Assembly (NCBI GenBank): GCA_964519355.1
Contig: CAZFJW010000003.1
Location: 1 to 35,003 of the forward strand
Direction: 5' to 3'
DNA length: 35,003 nucleotides
From: CAZBEA01 sp964519355
GTDB lineage: Bacteria > Patescibacteriota > Microgenomatia > Levybacterales > GWA1-39-11
Below are positions 7,712 to 16,703 of this stretch, one piece after another. The notes under the pieces are model-generated. The model did no database searches, was not told the origin of the DNA, and worked only from the letters and a program-made list of their open reading frames with translations. Numbering within the stretch: the stretch's first letter is position 1; every line of letters begins with the position of its first letter. The position numbers and the translations under genes were made by a program.

Positions 7712-9151
7712 TCATTTGGTAATTTCATACGTTTTATTCTCCTTACGAATCACTATGCTATCAACTGTTTCTGACACGCTCACAATAGGACCATTTCGAG
7801 AAATACTACCTCCATATAGCCATACAAGGTATTCATACGGCAAAGTATAGCTTTCATACCCATTTCCTCCACCATCCGCTTTTACTTCGACCTTTGAATT
7901 ATTGGAAAGAGAAATTATTTTTCTGGCTGCCTCTACTCTTGTCGAAAAATAGACACCATACCCGCCCTGCTGACCCATTAAATAATTATTTTTTACAACG
8001 GTTTGAATATTTATTATGCCTATAATTAGCACCAGTACAAATAATATTTTTTCTTTTTTAAAACCATTAAAAAATGAATGTAAATAAAACGAGCTTATCA
8101 AAAGAACTGAAGGAAACAATACAGGAATATACGCCTCAGAAAGAGTTCCGTTCAGAAAAAAAGCGAGGAATGGTACTCCAAAAAATAATAATACCACCTG
8201 CTCCGATAATGTAGTCTTACGACTTTTAATAAATCTATGAATAATCGCTCCTACCAATAACAATAAGATCAGCAAAGCAATGCCCATATTTTCCATGAAA
8301 AATGTTCTTTGAAATTCTTGAAAGAAAAAACTCAAACTCTTGATTATATCTACATTTGAACCATTTCCCTCAACTAATGGTTTTAAAATTCTCAAAAAAA
8401 CAGTCCAATGAACAAATTTGATCGTTTGAAGAAATCCATTCCTAAAATCATAAATGAGTATTGGGAACATTGGAATTACTACCGCAACAACTGAATAAAA
8501 AAGAATTTTTTTTGACTTATAAAATTCTGTGTACTTACGTTTTTTAAAAAGGCCGTAGAGAAAAAGTACCCCAACAGCAGGTACTACAGAAAATGTGGCC
8601 AATTCAAAGTTATAAAGAATTGCACAAAACAAAAGTACATACGGGAAATACTGCGGCCCATTTTTAAGCCATTTGTATGTATAAAGAAGCAACAGCGTCA
8701 TAAAAAGCGGAATGGGACTTGTATGGTACGGCATTCGTGAGAAAATTATTATAAGTGGAGATGTTGCGTATAAAAAAGAACAAATTAACGCTACCTTCTT
8801 AGAAAAAAATTCCAGCCCTGTCTGATATACCAAAACTACTGTTAAAACACCGATACCAACTGCTAAATAACCGCCACTCAATGGACTAAAAGAAAATAAT
8901 TTTAAAACAACTGCTAGCATGTAAGTCCACAGTGGTCCTTGATGAAGCCATGTTTGGCTTGAAGCTATTCCAACGAGTGGAATGTTATGTGTTAATAAAA
9001 GATCTCGTGCAGAAAGGTAAAACCACGCAAAGTCCCCAATGAACATCATTTGCGATTCAAGTTGAAAAACTCTAAGAAACAAAGCCAAAAGGAATATGCA
9101 AATTACTAGAATGTTGCTCCTCAAAAAAGAATGAACTTTTTTACTTTTCAT
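7712..9151 (-). CDS. GT-C membrane glycosyltransferase, stand-alone paralogue of the neighbouring fusion
   Basis: A 479-residue polytopic protein. The first helix (13-28) is followed by an outside loop with IGDFAWFYLSARDLL, where Asp40 is the probable catalytic acid of the GT-C fold, then TWLHQGPLWTY and MPYHTSPIP. All three motifs recur at the same spacing in the C-terminal half of the next gene upstream (9141-11384), and the resemblance runs to the end (both close with a Y-E/D-Y-L-x-W segment). It is therefore a full-length tandem paralogue. Its start overlaps that gene by 11 bp. GT-C enzymes of this type transfer sugars from polyprenyl-phosphate carriers outside the membrane. The substrate is unknown. 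Confidence 0.87.
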   Translation of the reverse strand: MKSKKVHSFLRSNILVICIFLLALFLRVFQLESQMMFIGDFAWFYLSARDLLLTHNIPLVGIASSQTWLHQGPLWTYMLAVVLKLFSFSPLSGGYLAVGIGVLTVVLVYQTGLEFFSKKVALICSFLYATSPLIIIFSRMPYHTSPIPLFMTLLLLYTYKWLKNGPQYFPYVLLFCAILYNFELATFSVVPAVGVLFLYGLFKKRKYTEFYKSKKILFYSVVAVVIPMFPILIYDFRNGFLQTIKFVHWTVFLRILKPLVEGNGSNVDIIKSLSFFFQEFQRTFFMENMGIALLILLLLVGAIIHRFIKSRKTTLSEQVVLLFFGVPFLAFFLNGTLSEAYIPVLFPSVLLISSFYLHSFFNGFKKEKILFVLVLIIGIINIQTVVKNNYLMGQQGGYGVYFSTRVEAARKIISLSNNSKVEVKADGGGNGYESYTLPYEYLVWLYGGSISRNGPIVSVSETVDSIVIRKENKTYEITK

Positions 9152-11384
9152 TTGTCAGTGTATACACATTAATACCAGATTCAACAGGATTTACAATTAT
9201 TTTTAATTTCACCTTCTCTTTAGACGGTCCGTGCCCCCTCCACCACGTCAAATAATCATACGCATTAGTAAAGACTGGAAAATTATCAAGAACTCCTTTT
9301 CCTACTAAATTATATTCTTTTTTACCTGAAACTCTGATGATTTCGTCAGCTGCTACAATCTGAATTGGGACACCACCGACCGTGTTCGTCTTTGATTTCA
9401 TATTCTGATAATGAATATGAAAATAAGAATTTATAATAACGATTGACATCACAACTCCCAAAACCATATATGAAATATTACGGTTATGATTCATGTATTT
9501 TGAGAAAAAAACACTTAGTGAAATTATTAAAAATGGAACTACAAGCATCCAATCAGCTTCAATAGGAACGCGATGCATAAAAAGTCCAAGTAGTGCGACA
9601 GAAATTGATGCAAATAGTACAATTTCAGAAAACCGCAATTTTTTGTTTTTATAATTGATACCAAAGACCAAAGCAGGGAATGCCACGCTAATAAATAACA
9701 GCATTACCGCAATCATAGTATTTTCTGCAAAAAATATTGAACGTAAGAAGTATGCAAACTCAGGATTCATGATACTCATTGCAGAACCATCTGTTGAGGG
9801 TTGAAAAAGTGATATTGGAAATTTAACAATTCGATATACAAGCCATGCAAAAAAAACAAAGGTTTGGCGATATCCATGACTGATGTCGTAAATAATAAAT
9901 GGAATCATTGGAATAAGAAGTGTAGTAATTAAAAGTAGAACAATTTTTTTCTTATTAAATAGATCTGTAACATATCGTTTTTTTCTAACAAGTCCATAAA
10001 AGACAATGGGAACAACAATTCCGGAAAGCGCAATAGTCGTAATTTCATGGTTATATAAAACTCCAATAAGAAATGTGGTTATAGGTAAAAAATAATATTT
10101 TCTGCTATGAACCCATTGATACAATGAGTAAATAAACAGCAGGGAGAAGAATGGTATTGGACTCGTATGATATGGGTTTTGTGAATTTCTAATTACCAAT
10201 GGTGCAGAAGCATATAAAAAGGCAGCTATCATTCCAACTCTTTCACTAAATAAAGTTGAGGCGACTTTATACATAATATAAATTGTCAAAACCCCAAGTG
10301 AAGCCATATAATAAGCGGGCATGATGGGATTAAAATTAAAAAGATACAGTAAAATTGCAAGGGTGTATGTCCATAATGGCCCATGATGAATCCACGGATG
10401 GCTTGTTGGAGGGCCCACCAATGGAATTTTTCCATCCACAATCAAATCACGAGCAGAAAGATAAAACCATCCCGCATCAGGTATTAAGTAGAAAGTCTGG
10501 TTAATTTCATAAAATCTTAAAAATGCTCCAAGTAAAATCGCAGCCATCAATACAATTTGTGTTTTTCCAAGTCGTAAAAATAGTTCAACAAGAATCGCTG
10601 CAACCAGTCCAAAGTTTTTTTTAAAATAATAGAACCTGCTTTCATTAAATATTTTGTTGATATTTTTTGTACTTTTGGAAGTGCTCTTTCCCCAATGATG
10701 AATAATCTTTGCCTCAGGGCTCATTGCAATTAGAAATCCGCGCTTTAAGATCCTCAAACAAATGTCATGTTCCTCAAAATACAAGAAAAATTTCTCGTCA
10801 AATCCTCCCACTTTTTTAAAAATGTCTTTTCGTATCAGAAACGCTGTACCAGGTACTGTTCCGACGTTTTTTACTTCTTTTTTAGTCCAATTTTTAAGCC
10901 AATAATTTTTTGCAATTATATTATTGGGAAAAATTTTATTTATTACTGATAAAGAAAATATTGCCTTAAGAGGATTTAACACCTCAGTCCCTTGAAGAGG
11001 GTATATCTTTTTATTTTCATCCAAAAGTAATGGGGCTGCTATTGCATATTTTGATTTTTTATCAAGAAAATCTGAAAGAATTTTCAAAACATTATTTGTC
11101 AAAAGTGTATCTGGATTTAAAACAAAAATGAATTCTCCTGATGCATTTTTAACTCCCAGATTATTTCCCGCACCATACCCAACATTCTTGGGAGACGGTA
11201 CATACTTTACTTTTGGAAATTTGTTAAAAAGATCCTTTTGTATGTTTTTCACTTCATCATTATCAACAACAATTATTTCAAAACTTACGTTTTTAGAATG
11301 CTGATAAATAGATGAAAGGCATTCAAATAATCTTTCCTTTACTTTGTAGTGAACAATTATTACTGAAATTTTAATTTTTGACAT
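9141..11384 (-). CDS. GT2-GT-C fusion glycosyltransferase
   Basis: A 747-residue two-domain protein. Residues 5-265 are a cytoplasmic GT2 domain of the rhamnosyltransferase (WbbL) type: SVIIVHYK at the start, NVGYGAGNNLG at 67-77, NPD at 90-92 as the metal-binding motif, and YFEEHDICLRILKRG as the catalytic-base region. Residues about 275-747 are a GT-C membrane domain of about eleven helices with IPDAGWFYLSARD (Asp303), PWIHHGPLWTY and NPYHTSPIP. The GT-C half is colinear with the whole neighbouring protein (offset about 263 residues). One polypeptide could thus work on both faces of the membrane, with GT2 inside and GT-C outside. It overlaps the upstream GT4 gene by 14 bp. No frameshift is needed to read through the junction. 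Confidence 0.9.
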   Translation of the reverse strand: MSKIKISVIIVHYKVKERLFECLSSIYQHSKNVSFEIIVVDNDEVKNIQKDLFNKFPKVKYVPSPKNVGYGAGNNLGVKNASGEFIFVLNPDTLLTNNVLKILSDFLDKKSKYAIAAPLLLDENKKIYPLQGTEVLNPLKAIFSLSVINKIFPNNIIAKNYWLKNWTKKEVKNVGTVPGTAFLIRKDIFKKVGGFDEKFFLYFEEHDICLRILKRGFLIAMSPEAKIIHHWGKSTSKSTKNINKIFNESRFYYFKKNFGLVAAILVELFLRLGKTQIVLMAAILLGAFLRFYEINQTFYLIPDAGWFYLSARDLIVDGKIPLVGPPTSHPWIHHGPLWTYTLAILLYLFNFNPIMPAYYMASLGVLTIYIMYKVASTLFSERVGMIAAFLYASAPLVIRNSQNPYHTSPIPFFSLLFIYSLYQWVHSRKYYFLPITTFLIGVLYNHEITTIALSGIVVPIVFYGLVRKKRYVTDLFNKKKIVLLLITTLLIPMIPFIIYDISHGYRQTFVFFAWLVYRIVKFPISLFQPSTDGSAMSIMNPEFAYFLRSIFFAENTMIAVMLLFISVAFPALVFGINYKNKKLRFSEIVLFASISVALLGLFMHRVPIEADWMLVVPFLIISLSVFFSKYMNHNRNISYMVLGVVMSIVIINSYFHIHYQNMKSKTNTVGGVPIQIVAADEIIRVSGKKEYNLVGKGVLDNFPVFTNAYDYLTWWRGHGPSKEKVKLKIIVNPVESGINVYTLTNEK

Positions 11385-12498
11385 CTGAAAAATTTGACTT
11401 CTTAACTACCCCCTGGATTATAGACGACAACTCAGCAGACCTAACACTCCAATCCCAAAAATTCAGCACATGTTCTGTAGCATTATTACTAAAATTTTTT
11501 TGCATGTCAGAATCGGAGAGTAATTTTTCGATAGCTTGGGCCAAATCTTTTGCATTTCTTTTAACTAAAATCCCATTTTTATTGTGAATAACTGATTCTT
11601 TATATCCTCCTTCGTCTACGGCAATAATTGGCACACCGCATGCTGATGCTTCAAGAGGTGCCAAGCCAAATGGCTCTTTGTAACCTAGACACAATAGAAT
11701 TCTTGATTTCTGATATATATTCCTCATCTCCTCAAGACTTGAAATCCATTCTTTTTCCCGAACCAACTCTCTTATTTTAGGTTTTTGTTTTAATAAAGAT
11801 ATTGCACTCTGAAACAAATCATACCCATCAGCTTTTTCGTATGATCCCACAAATAAAATATCAAACTCCTTTTTTTTATTTGCTCTTTTAAAATTTTTTG
11901 TATTGACTCCCATATAACATACAGTGCTTTGTATGCCATAAGCTTTATCAATATTATTTTTTGTAAATTTTGAATTTGCAAGAATTTTTGTCGCATGAAG
12001 TATGTTGTTTTTATCAATTTGTTTTCTCACAAATCGGTTCCATTTTTCATACTTTCTCCTTATTGGATCAAAATCTTTTAATTCTTCGCTGTAAAGTTTT
12101 TCGTATACAATTCTTAAATATTCTTGACAATAATATACGGAAGGAATCTTTAGAAATCTGAGTAAAAATGGAGTCTGCGTATACCGTGAGGGCAAAACAA
12201 AAACTGCATCATATCCTCTTGAATGAATATTACGTCCTATATGTTTATGAAGTCTGTATAATTTGTAAACTTCAATTGTATCTTTATATAGTTTTGCTTT
12301 CCAATCATGACCTGTCCATTTTTTGGGGATAAATTTATAAAAATATATCTTTCTAACTGAGTCAACTTCATGAGAATTTTTTTCTCTATCCACATAGTAG
12401 TAGTCAACATCGTGCCACTTTGCAAGTCCTTTTGCAAATTCTGATGCAGATTTTCTTGCGCCGCCAAAATCTACTTCGTGAAATACTGCAATCCTCAT
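11371..12498 (-). CDS. GT4 family glycosyltransferase
   Basis: A 375-residue GT-B fold, retaining-type transferase. The N-terminal half starts MRIAVFHEVDFGGARKSA, the usual first strand and glycine loop. The C-terminal half has DILFVGSYEKADGYD and the donor-binding segment FGLAPLEASACGVPIIAVD at residues 277-295, containing the E-x7-E type signature, followed by EGGYKESV. It probably adds a sugar from a nucleotide donor to the growing lipid-linked chain in the cytoplasm. The ATG lies one base after the stop of the epimerase gene, and the 3' end overlaps the GT2-GT-C gene by 14 bp. There is no clear Shine-Dalgarno sequence. The sugar is unknown. Confidence 0.88.
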   Translation of the reverse strand: MRIAVFHEVDFGGARKSASEFAKGLAKWHDVDYYYVDREKNSHEVDSVRKIYFYKFIPKKWTGHDWKAKLYKDTIEVYKLYRLHKHIGRNIHSRGYDAVFVLPSRYTQTPFLLRFLKIPSVYYCQEYLRIVYEKLYSEELKDFDPIRRKYEKWNRFVRKQIDKNNILHATKILANSKFTKNNIDKAYGIQSTVCYMGVNTKNFKRANKKKEFDILFVGSYEKADGYDLFQSAISLLKQKPKIRELVREKEWISSLEEMRNIYQKSRILLCLGYKEPFGLAPLEASACGVPIIAVDEGGYKESVIHNKNGILVKRNAKDLAQAIEKLLSDSDMQKNFSNNATEHVLNFWDWSVRSAELSSIIQGVVKKSNFSDVKN

Positions 12499-12499
12499 T

Positions 12500-13528
12500 T
12501 TAATTAGGAATGGAGGATATATTCTCAGAAAGCCATTTATAGACTCTTGTTATACCCTCTTCAACAGAAATTTTTGGCTTCCAGCCAAAGTCCTTCTGAG
12601 CAGTTCTTATATCCGATATATATACTTTCTGATCTGCAGAACGAGCCTTTGCAAATTTAACTGGAACTTTTTTACCATGCACTTTTTCTAGATATTTTTG
12701 TAATTCAAGCCATATTGAAAGTGTATTTTCAGGACCCCCACCGATATTGTAAATATTTCCACTGGTTTTTTTAACATTTTTAATTGCCATATCATAAGCA
12801 TTTACCAAATCATCAATATAGAGAACATCTCTAACTTGTTTGCCATCTCCAAAAATCGTGATGTCACGATTTTTGAGTGCTGATATCAAAAACCAAGCGA
12901 TCCATCCCTGATCTTCTATTCCATACTGGAAAGGTCCATAAATACATGATTGTCTAAAAACTATTGTCTTCAACCCATAAATTCTGTGATAGTCTCTAAA
13001 GTACTGATCTCCAGTGCCCTTACTGCACCCGTATGGAGTATAAAAATCAAGCGTAGTATCCTCTGGCACACCATACGGCAAATTTTTATACGCGTATCGT
13101 GTCTTTTTCTCAACTATTGGTACATGCGATAACTCCCCATACACTTTATTTGTAGAGCTATAAAGAAGGACCGGATCACAATCCGAATTTCTGACAGTCT
13201 CCAGAACATTCATAGTTCCAACTACATTTATTTCAAAATCTTCTCTTGGACGAAGTATAGATGTGGTTACAGCTACCTGCCCAGCGAGATGAAAAATTAC
13301 ATCGGCATTTTTTACAGTTTTTGAAAGAAGCGGTATATCAAACCGTATATCACCTTCTGATATTTGGAGTTGTTTGGGATATTTTGATTTAACAAATGCG
13401 GCATTATTACGAGACCCAAATCTGGAAAAATTATCAAAAATTACAACCTCATTTCCTTTTTTTAAAAAATGAATAGCTGTATTAATACCAATAAATCCAG
13501 CCCCGCCAATAATAACAATTTTTTTCAT
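12500..13528 (-). CDS. CDP-paratose 2-epimerase-like (CDP-tyvelose 2-epimerase) extended SDR
   Basis: A 342-residue extended short-chain dehydrogenase/reductase. The NAD-binding motif GGAGFIG is at residues 8-14, the catalytic Ser/Thr region YSSTNKVYG at 123-131, and YGCSK (Tyr166, Lys170) is the catalytic pair. The stretches SSTNKVYG, YTPYGCSKGTGDQY and FRQSCIYGPFQYG, and EDQGWIAWF after them, are what distinguishes RfbE/Tyv, which epimerises CDP-paratose at C2 to CDP-tyvelose, from GalE-like relatives. The remaining genes for CDP-3,6-dideoxyhexoses are not in the window, so the real substrate may differ. It sits between a GT4 gene and a methyltransferase gene with 1-nt gaps on both sides. 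The family is secure, the substrate less so. Confidence 0.8.
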   Translation of the reverse strand: MKKIVIIGGAGFIGINTAIHFLKKGNEVVIFDNFSRFGSRNNAAFVKSKYPKQLQISEGDIRFDIPLLSKTVKNADVIFHLAGQVAVTTSILRPREDFEINVVGTMNVLETVRNSDCDPVLLYSSTNKVYGELSHVPIVEKKTRYAYKNLPYGVPEDTTLDFYTPYGCSKGTGDQYFRDYHRIYGLKTIVFRQSCIYGPFQYGIEDQGWIAWFLISALKNRDITIFGDGKQVRDVLYIDDLVNAYDMAIKNVKKTSGNIYNIGGGPENTLSIWLELQKYLEKVHGKKVPVKFAKARSADQKVYISDIRTAQKDFGWKPKISVEEGITRVYKWLSENISSIPN

Positions 13529-13529
13529 T

Positions 13530-14372
13530 CTACTTTCTTGCCTTCATTATGCAAATATAATTATATGAAAATAACAAAATGAATGGATACAATAAGGATA
13601 AAGGATACCATAGTACTATCACGTTGTACAGCCAGTCTTTCCAGCTCATCACCTCTTTTAATAATGAAATATTTTGAGAAATTTCTCCCTCAAAGTGGTG
13701 CTTTCTAAATAAAGATTTTAAATAAAAGTATGTCGGCTCATTTACATGTTGAACTTTGTGAACATCATTTCGAGGATCTTTTGGGAGACCCGGAAATGCT
13801 TTACCGGTTATTAATTTATTAACAGCGATAAGCAGCTGGCTCATGGGGTATATATAAAATTTGTGGGTAAAATCAAGATATATTTTATTTGGCTCTGTTT
13901 GAACAAAAAGTACTCCTTTTGGTTTGAGAACCCTATGCATTTCTGCAACGGCAATATCCAATTCCTCAGGATATAAATGTTCAAAAACATCTATGCAGAC
14001 TACCATATCAAAACTGTTATTTTTAAATTTTAATTTTTTTGCATCCATAGTATTAAAATCCACTGTTCCTTTCAGATTTTTTTGTTTAACTAGCGCTTTT
14101 TTTGCGAGTAAAATTCCAGCCCTTGCATAGTCAATACCAACTACATTTGCACCTCTGCGAGCAAAATAAAATGCAGCATCTCCTCTTCCGCATCCGACAT
14201 CAAGAATATTCATATTTTTCTTTATTTTTATATCTTTGAACAATTCATGCAGCCTCTCAAATTCTTCACTGCCGTAGCTTCTTTTAAATTCCTGGAACCC
14301 ACAACAGTGGCTTAAATAATAATTTTTATCGTAGACCTTGGGGTCAACCCTTCTGGAGTTTTTGTTTGTCAT
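13530..14372 (-). CDS. Class I SAM-dependent methyltransferase
   Basis: A 280-residue protein with the Rossmann methyltransferase signatures: motif I ILDVGCGRGD (56-65), the acidic residue in VVGIDYARAG, and CIDVFEHLYP (126-135) as the post-motif region of Methyltransf_11 type enzymes, then RVLKPKG. The C-terminus (about 248-276) is strongly hydrophobic, so it may sit on or in the membrane. I chose ATG at 14372 (MTNKNSRR). A TTG at 14402 would add ten residues and overlap the flippase gene further. The ATG start already overlaps the flippase gene by 29 bp. It probably methylates a sugar or lipid-linked glycan, but the acceptor cannot be read from the sequence. Confidence 0.85.
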   Translation of the reverse strand: MTNKNSRRVDPKVYDKNYYLSHCCGFQEFKRSYGSEEFERLHELFKDIKIKKNMNILDVGCGRGDAAFYFARRGANVVGIDYARAGILLAKKALVKQKNLKGTVDFNTMDAKKLKFKNNSFDMVVCIDVFEHLYPEELDIAVAEMHRVLKPKGVLFVQTEPNKIYLDFTHKFYIYPMSQLLIAVNKLITGKAFPGLPKDPRNDVHKVQHVNEPTYFYLKSLFRKHHFEGEISQNISLLKEVMSWKDWLYNVIVLWYPLSLLYPFILLFSYNYICIMKARK

Positions 14373-15585
14373 GAAAAATTTTATACAAGAAATATAAAAC
14401 AACTGGTAATTCTACGGCAACAGAAACAAGAGCAGAATAACCAGTCCCAATAATACCATACCTATATGTTAACGGCACTACGACAATCGCGAGCCCTAAA
14501 AACCTTGCAATTGTCATAAAAGCTGCAAAATTTTGTTTTTGCACAGCCAAAAATAACGTTGCAGCATATCCGCTTATTGCCCTGATGATTCCGTAGACAG
14601 TTAATATCTTAATTACAGGAACTGCACCCAGCCACTTACCCCCAAGCGCAATTAAAACAATCGGCTTAGTAAATAAGATCAGGGGAATTCCAATGCATAG
14701 AGTGGCAACAACAATAACTCCAGTCGATTTAAAATACGCGGCAAATAACCTGCGAGGATCATCGCTAACTCGAACAAATATCGGAAATGTAACTTTACTC
14801 GCAACTTCAGTTATCTCAGTTATTACAAGCGTTGATATTTTGTAACCCATTTGATAAATTCCCAAAGCCGTTAAGTCAATTATCTTCCCAACGACAGCAT
14901 TGTCTCCTTCTTTTGCTAAGTACGCAAAAATCCCAAATAATGTAACCCATTTCCCCCGTGTGAAGATATCCTTCACAGTTACATATCGAAACGTGAAACT
15001 GGGCCAAGGCTTAACATACATAAATGAGAGCGCCACTTCCACCAACGCACTAAAAACAAACCCCCAAATCATACTTGAGACACTTTTTGTGACAAGTGCT
15101 ATTGCAACCATTGCGATAGATTCAAATAATAGAATAATCGATCTGAAGACAAATTCACTATGGAATTTTAGATCTTTTTGAAATAACACAATCGAAGGAT
15201 TAATGAATCCTTTAATAAACGGAATTACAGCCGTCAAAAGTATTAATTCATACGCGTTTGGCGAATTAAAGAATTCAGAGACGGGCTTTGCAGACAAAAA
15301 TATTAATAACCCAATTACAGTTCCTCTGATCATTGATACTAGCCATGCTTCATTGAGATATTTTGAGATATGTTTTTTTTCCTGGACAAGATACACATTT
15401 ATTCCGGTTTCAGTTACTACCTCAAAAAATGCCAATACAAGAGTAGCTATGGCAAAAGCGCCGAATTCACTTGGAGCAAAAATTCTGGCAAGAATTGCAA
15501 GTCTCCCAGTCACTAAAATTCTGGAAACAACTCGTAAAACCCCAATCCACGAAACACCCTTAACAGTTTGATTGAAATATCCCAT
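14344..15585 (-). CDS. Wzx-type polysaccharide flippase (MOP superfamily)
   Basis: A 413-residue membrane protein with about twelve hydrophobic helices. It starts with the family pattern GYFNQTVKGVSWIGVLR, then ARIFAPSEFGAFAIATLVLA and, after TGINVYLVQ, an even spread of helices, as in WzxC-like lipopolysaccharide exporters (Polysacc_synt family). These proteins flip polyprenyl-pyrophosphate-linked oligosaccharides across the membrane. I chose ATG at 15585. A TTG at 15603 would add six residues but would contain the -10 box TATAAT at 15595-15600. It is the first gene of the minus-strand operon that runs to 2551, which supports a Wzx/Wzy-like assembly pathway with the ligase-like protein at the other end. 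Confidence 0.9.
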   Translation of the reverse strand: MGYFNQTVKGVSWIGVLRVVSRILVTGRLAILARIFAPSEFGAFAIATLVLAFFEVVTETGINVYLVQEKKHISKYLNEAWLVSMIRGTVIGLLIFLSAKPVSEFFNSPNAYELILLTAVIPFIKGFINPSIVLFQKDLKFHSEFVFRSIILLFESIAMVAIALVTKSVSSMIWGFVFSALVEVALSFMYVKPWPSFTFRYVTVKDIFTRGKWVTLFGIFAYLAKEGDNAVVGKIIDLTALGIYQMGYKISTLVITEITEVASKVTFPIFVRVSDDPRRLFAAYFKSTGVIVVATLCIGIPLILFTKPIVLIALGGKWLGAVPVIKILTVYGIIRAISGYAATLFLAVQKQNFAAFMTIARFLGLAIVVVPLTYRYGIIGTGYSALVSVAVELPVVLYFLYKIFHDKQKLQKG

Positions 15586-15594
15586 GCGCAATTT

Positions 15595-15625
15595 ATTATA
15601 CAATGAATCAATTAGACAGATTCAA
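15595..15625 (-). promoter_or_regulatory. Promoter of the large minus-strand glycan operon (near-leaderless)
   Basis: A perfect TATAAT (15595-15600 on the minus strand) ends 9 bases before the flippase ATG. A possible -35, TTGAAT, lies at 15620-15625, with a long 19-base spacer. The start of transcription would fall 0-3 bases before the ATG, leaving no room for a ribosome-binding site. Confidence 0.6.
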
Positions 15626-15654
15626 ATAGAATACGCATCAATCCTGTTAGCGCT

Positions 15655-15681
15655 TTTACAAAATTTAAAACATGATAAAAT
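15655..15681 (+). promoter_or_regulatory. Promoter of the FkbM-like gene
   Basis: TTTACA (15655-15660) and an extended -10 TGATAAAAT (hexamer 15676-15681) are separated by 15 bases, and the ATG at 15693 follows 11 bases after the hexamer. The expected transcript leader is about 5 nt. This promoter is back-to-back with that of the flippase operon. Confidence 0.5.
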
Positions 15682-15692
15682 GCTGATTAATT

Positions 15693-16652
15693 ATGAATTT
15701 AGTAAAAAAAGTAAGAAATCTTGTTCGCCATCTTCTTATTGGCCACCTAACATACGAACATCTTCACTTGGAAGAAAAGCTATTGGAGAATAAATTGATG
15801 ATTGGCACGCTCCATGCCAGAATTTTAAAAAACGAACATTTTAAAAATATACAAGATGCTGAATTTAAAGTATTCTCTCAATTTGGAGAAGACGGAATAA
15901 TTCAATATCTTATTAACAATCTGTCTTTAAAAAGTAAAACATTTGTGGAAATTGGATCAGGAGACTATAGTGAATCAAATACTAGGTTTCTTTTGGAACA
16001 CAATTCATGGAAAGGAGTGATAATTGATAAAGAAAAGGATGTTTTGGATTTTGTTCAAAAAGGCAAAGGAAAATATCTTTATTACTCTCATGACCTAACA
16101 GCTCTTTGTAAAGAAATCACAGTTGAAAATGTAACTTCAGTTCTTTCAAAATACTTTTCTACCAATACAATCGGACTATTATCATTAGATATTGACGGAA
16201 TAGACTACTGGATATTGGAAAAAATCTTATCGTCATTCAAACCTGAAATAATTGTACATGAATACAATGCTACTTTTGGAAATACTACACCGGTATCGGT
16301 TCCATTGAAATCCAATTTTGACCGGAATAAAGAACATTATTCAGGACTTTATTTTGGTGCTTCTCTCCCAGCATTTTTTAGCCTTATTACAAAGAATGGT
16401 TATTATTTTGTCGGAACAAATACTGCAGGGAACAATGCCTTTTTTGTTAAAAATTCCGTAAAAGGCAGAATACCTAATGTCACGTTAGAAAAAGGTTTTA
16501 CAATGAGTACATATAGAGAGTCTAAGGATAAATTTGGCAACTTAACATACCTAACTACCCAAAAAGAACGGCTAAACCAGATAAAATCAATGAAACTGAT
16601 ACATGTTGGGACAAATAAAACGATTCACTGCAGCGATTTAATTCCAAAATAA
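15693..16652 (+). CDS. FkbM/methyltransferase-like Rossmann protein
   Basis: A 319-residue soluble protein with the opening FSQFGEDGIIQYL, then TFVEIGSGDYSESNTRFLL (a motif-I-like glycine loop) with WKGVIIDKEKD, and LLSLDIDGIDYWIL. Proteins with S-Q-x-G-E-D-G-I and E-I-G-x-G-x-x-x-S-N-T are found beside sugar methyltransferases of FkbM type and in glycan loci. The fold is probably SAM-binding, although methyl transfer is not proven. The N-terminal 60 residues look helical. It is a single-gene plus-strand unit between two minus-strand glycan units, with its own promoter, and ends 51 bp before the convergent GT-C gene. I cannot name its substrate. Confidence 0.65.
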   Translation: MNLVKKVRNLVRHLLIGHLTYEHLHLEEKLLENKLMIGTLHARILKNEHFKNIQDAEFKVFSQFGEDGIIQYLINNLSLKSKTFVEIGSGDYSESNTRFLLEHNSWKGVIIDKEKDVLDFVQKGKGKYLYYSHDLTALCKEITVENVTSVLSKYFSTNTIGLLSLDIDGIDYWILEKILSSFKPEIIVHEYNATFGNTTPVSVPLKSNFDRNKEHYSGLYFGASLPAFFSLITKNGYYFVGTNTAGNNAFFVKNSVKGRIPNVTLEKGFTMSTYRESKDKFGNLTYLTTQKERLNQIKSMKLIHVGTNKTIHCSDLIPK

Positions 16653-16703
16653 ATTCGAAACAAAGTTGCATTGCTCTCAAGATTTAAAAATGAACACCTT
16701 GTG

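Noticed and set aside
14373..14402. TTG start for the methyltransferase, ten residues longer
   Set aside because: ATG at 14372 is nearer the conserved part and shortens the overlap with the flippase gene; the extra residues are hydrophobic and not family-like.
15203..15571. Open frame of 122 codons on the plus strand within the flippase gene
   Set aside because: It lies antisense to well-supported transmembrane coding sequence and has no start signal or recognisable domain.
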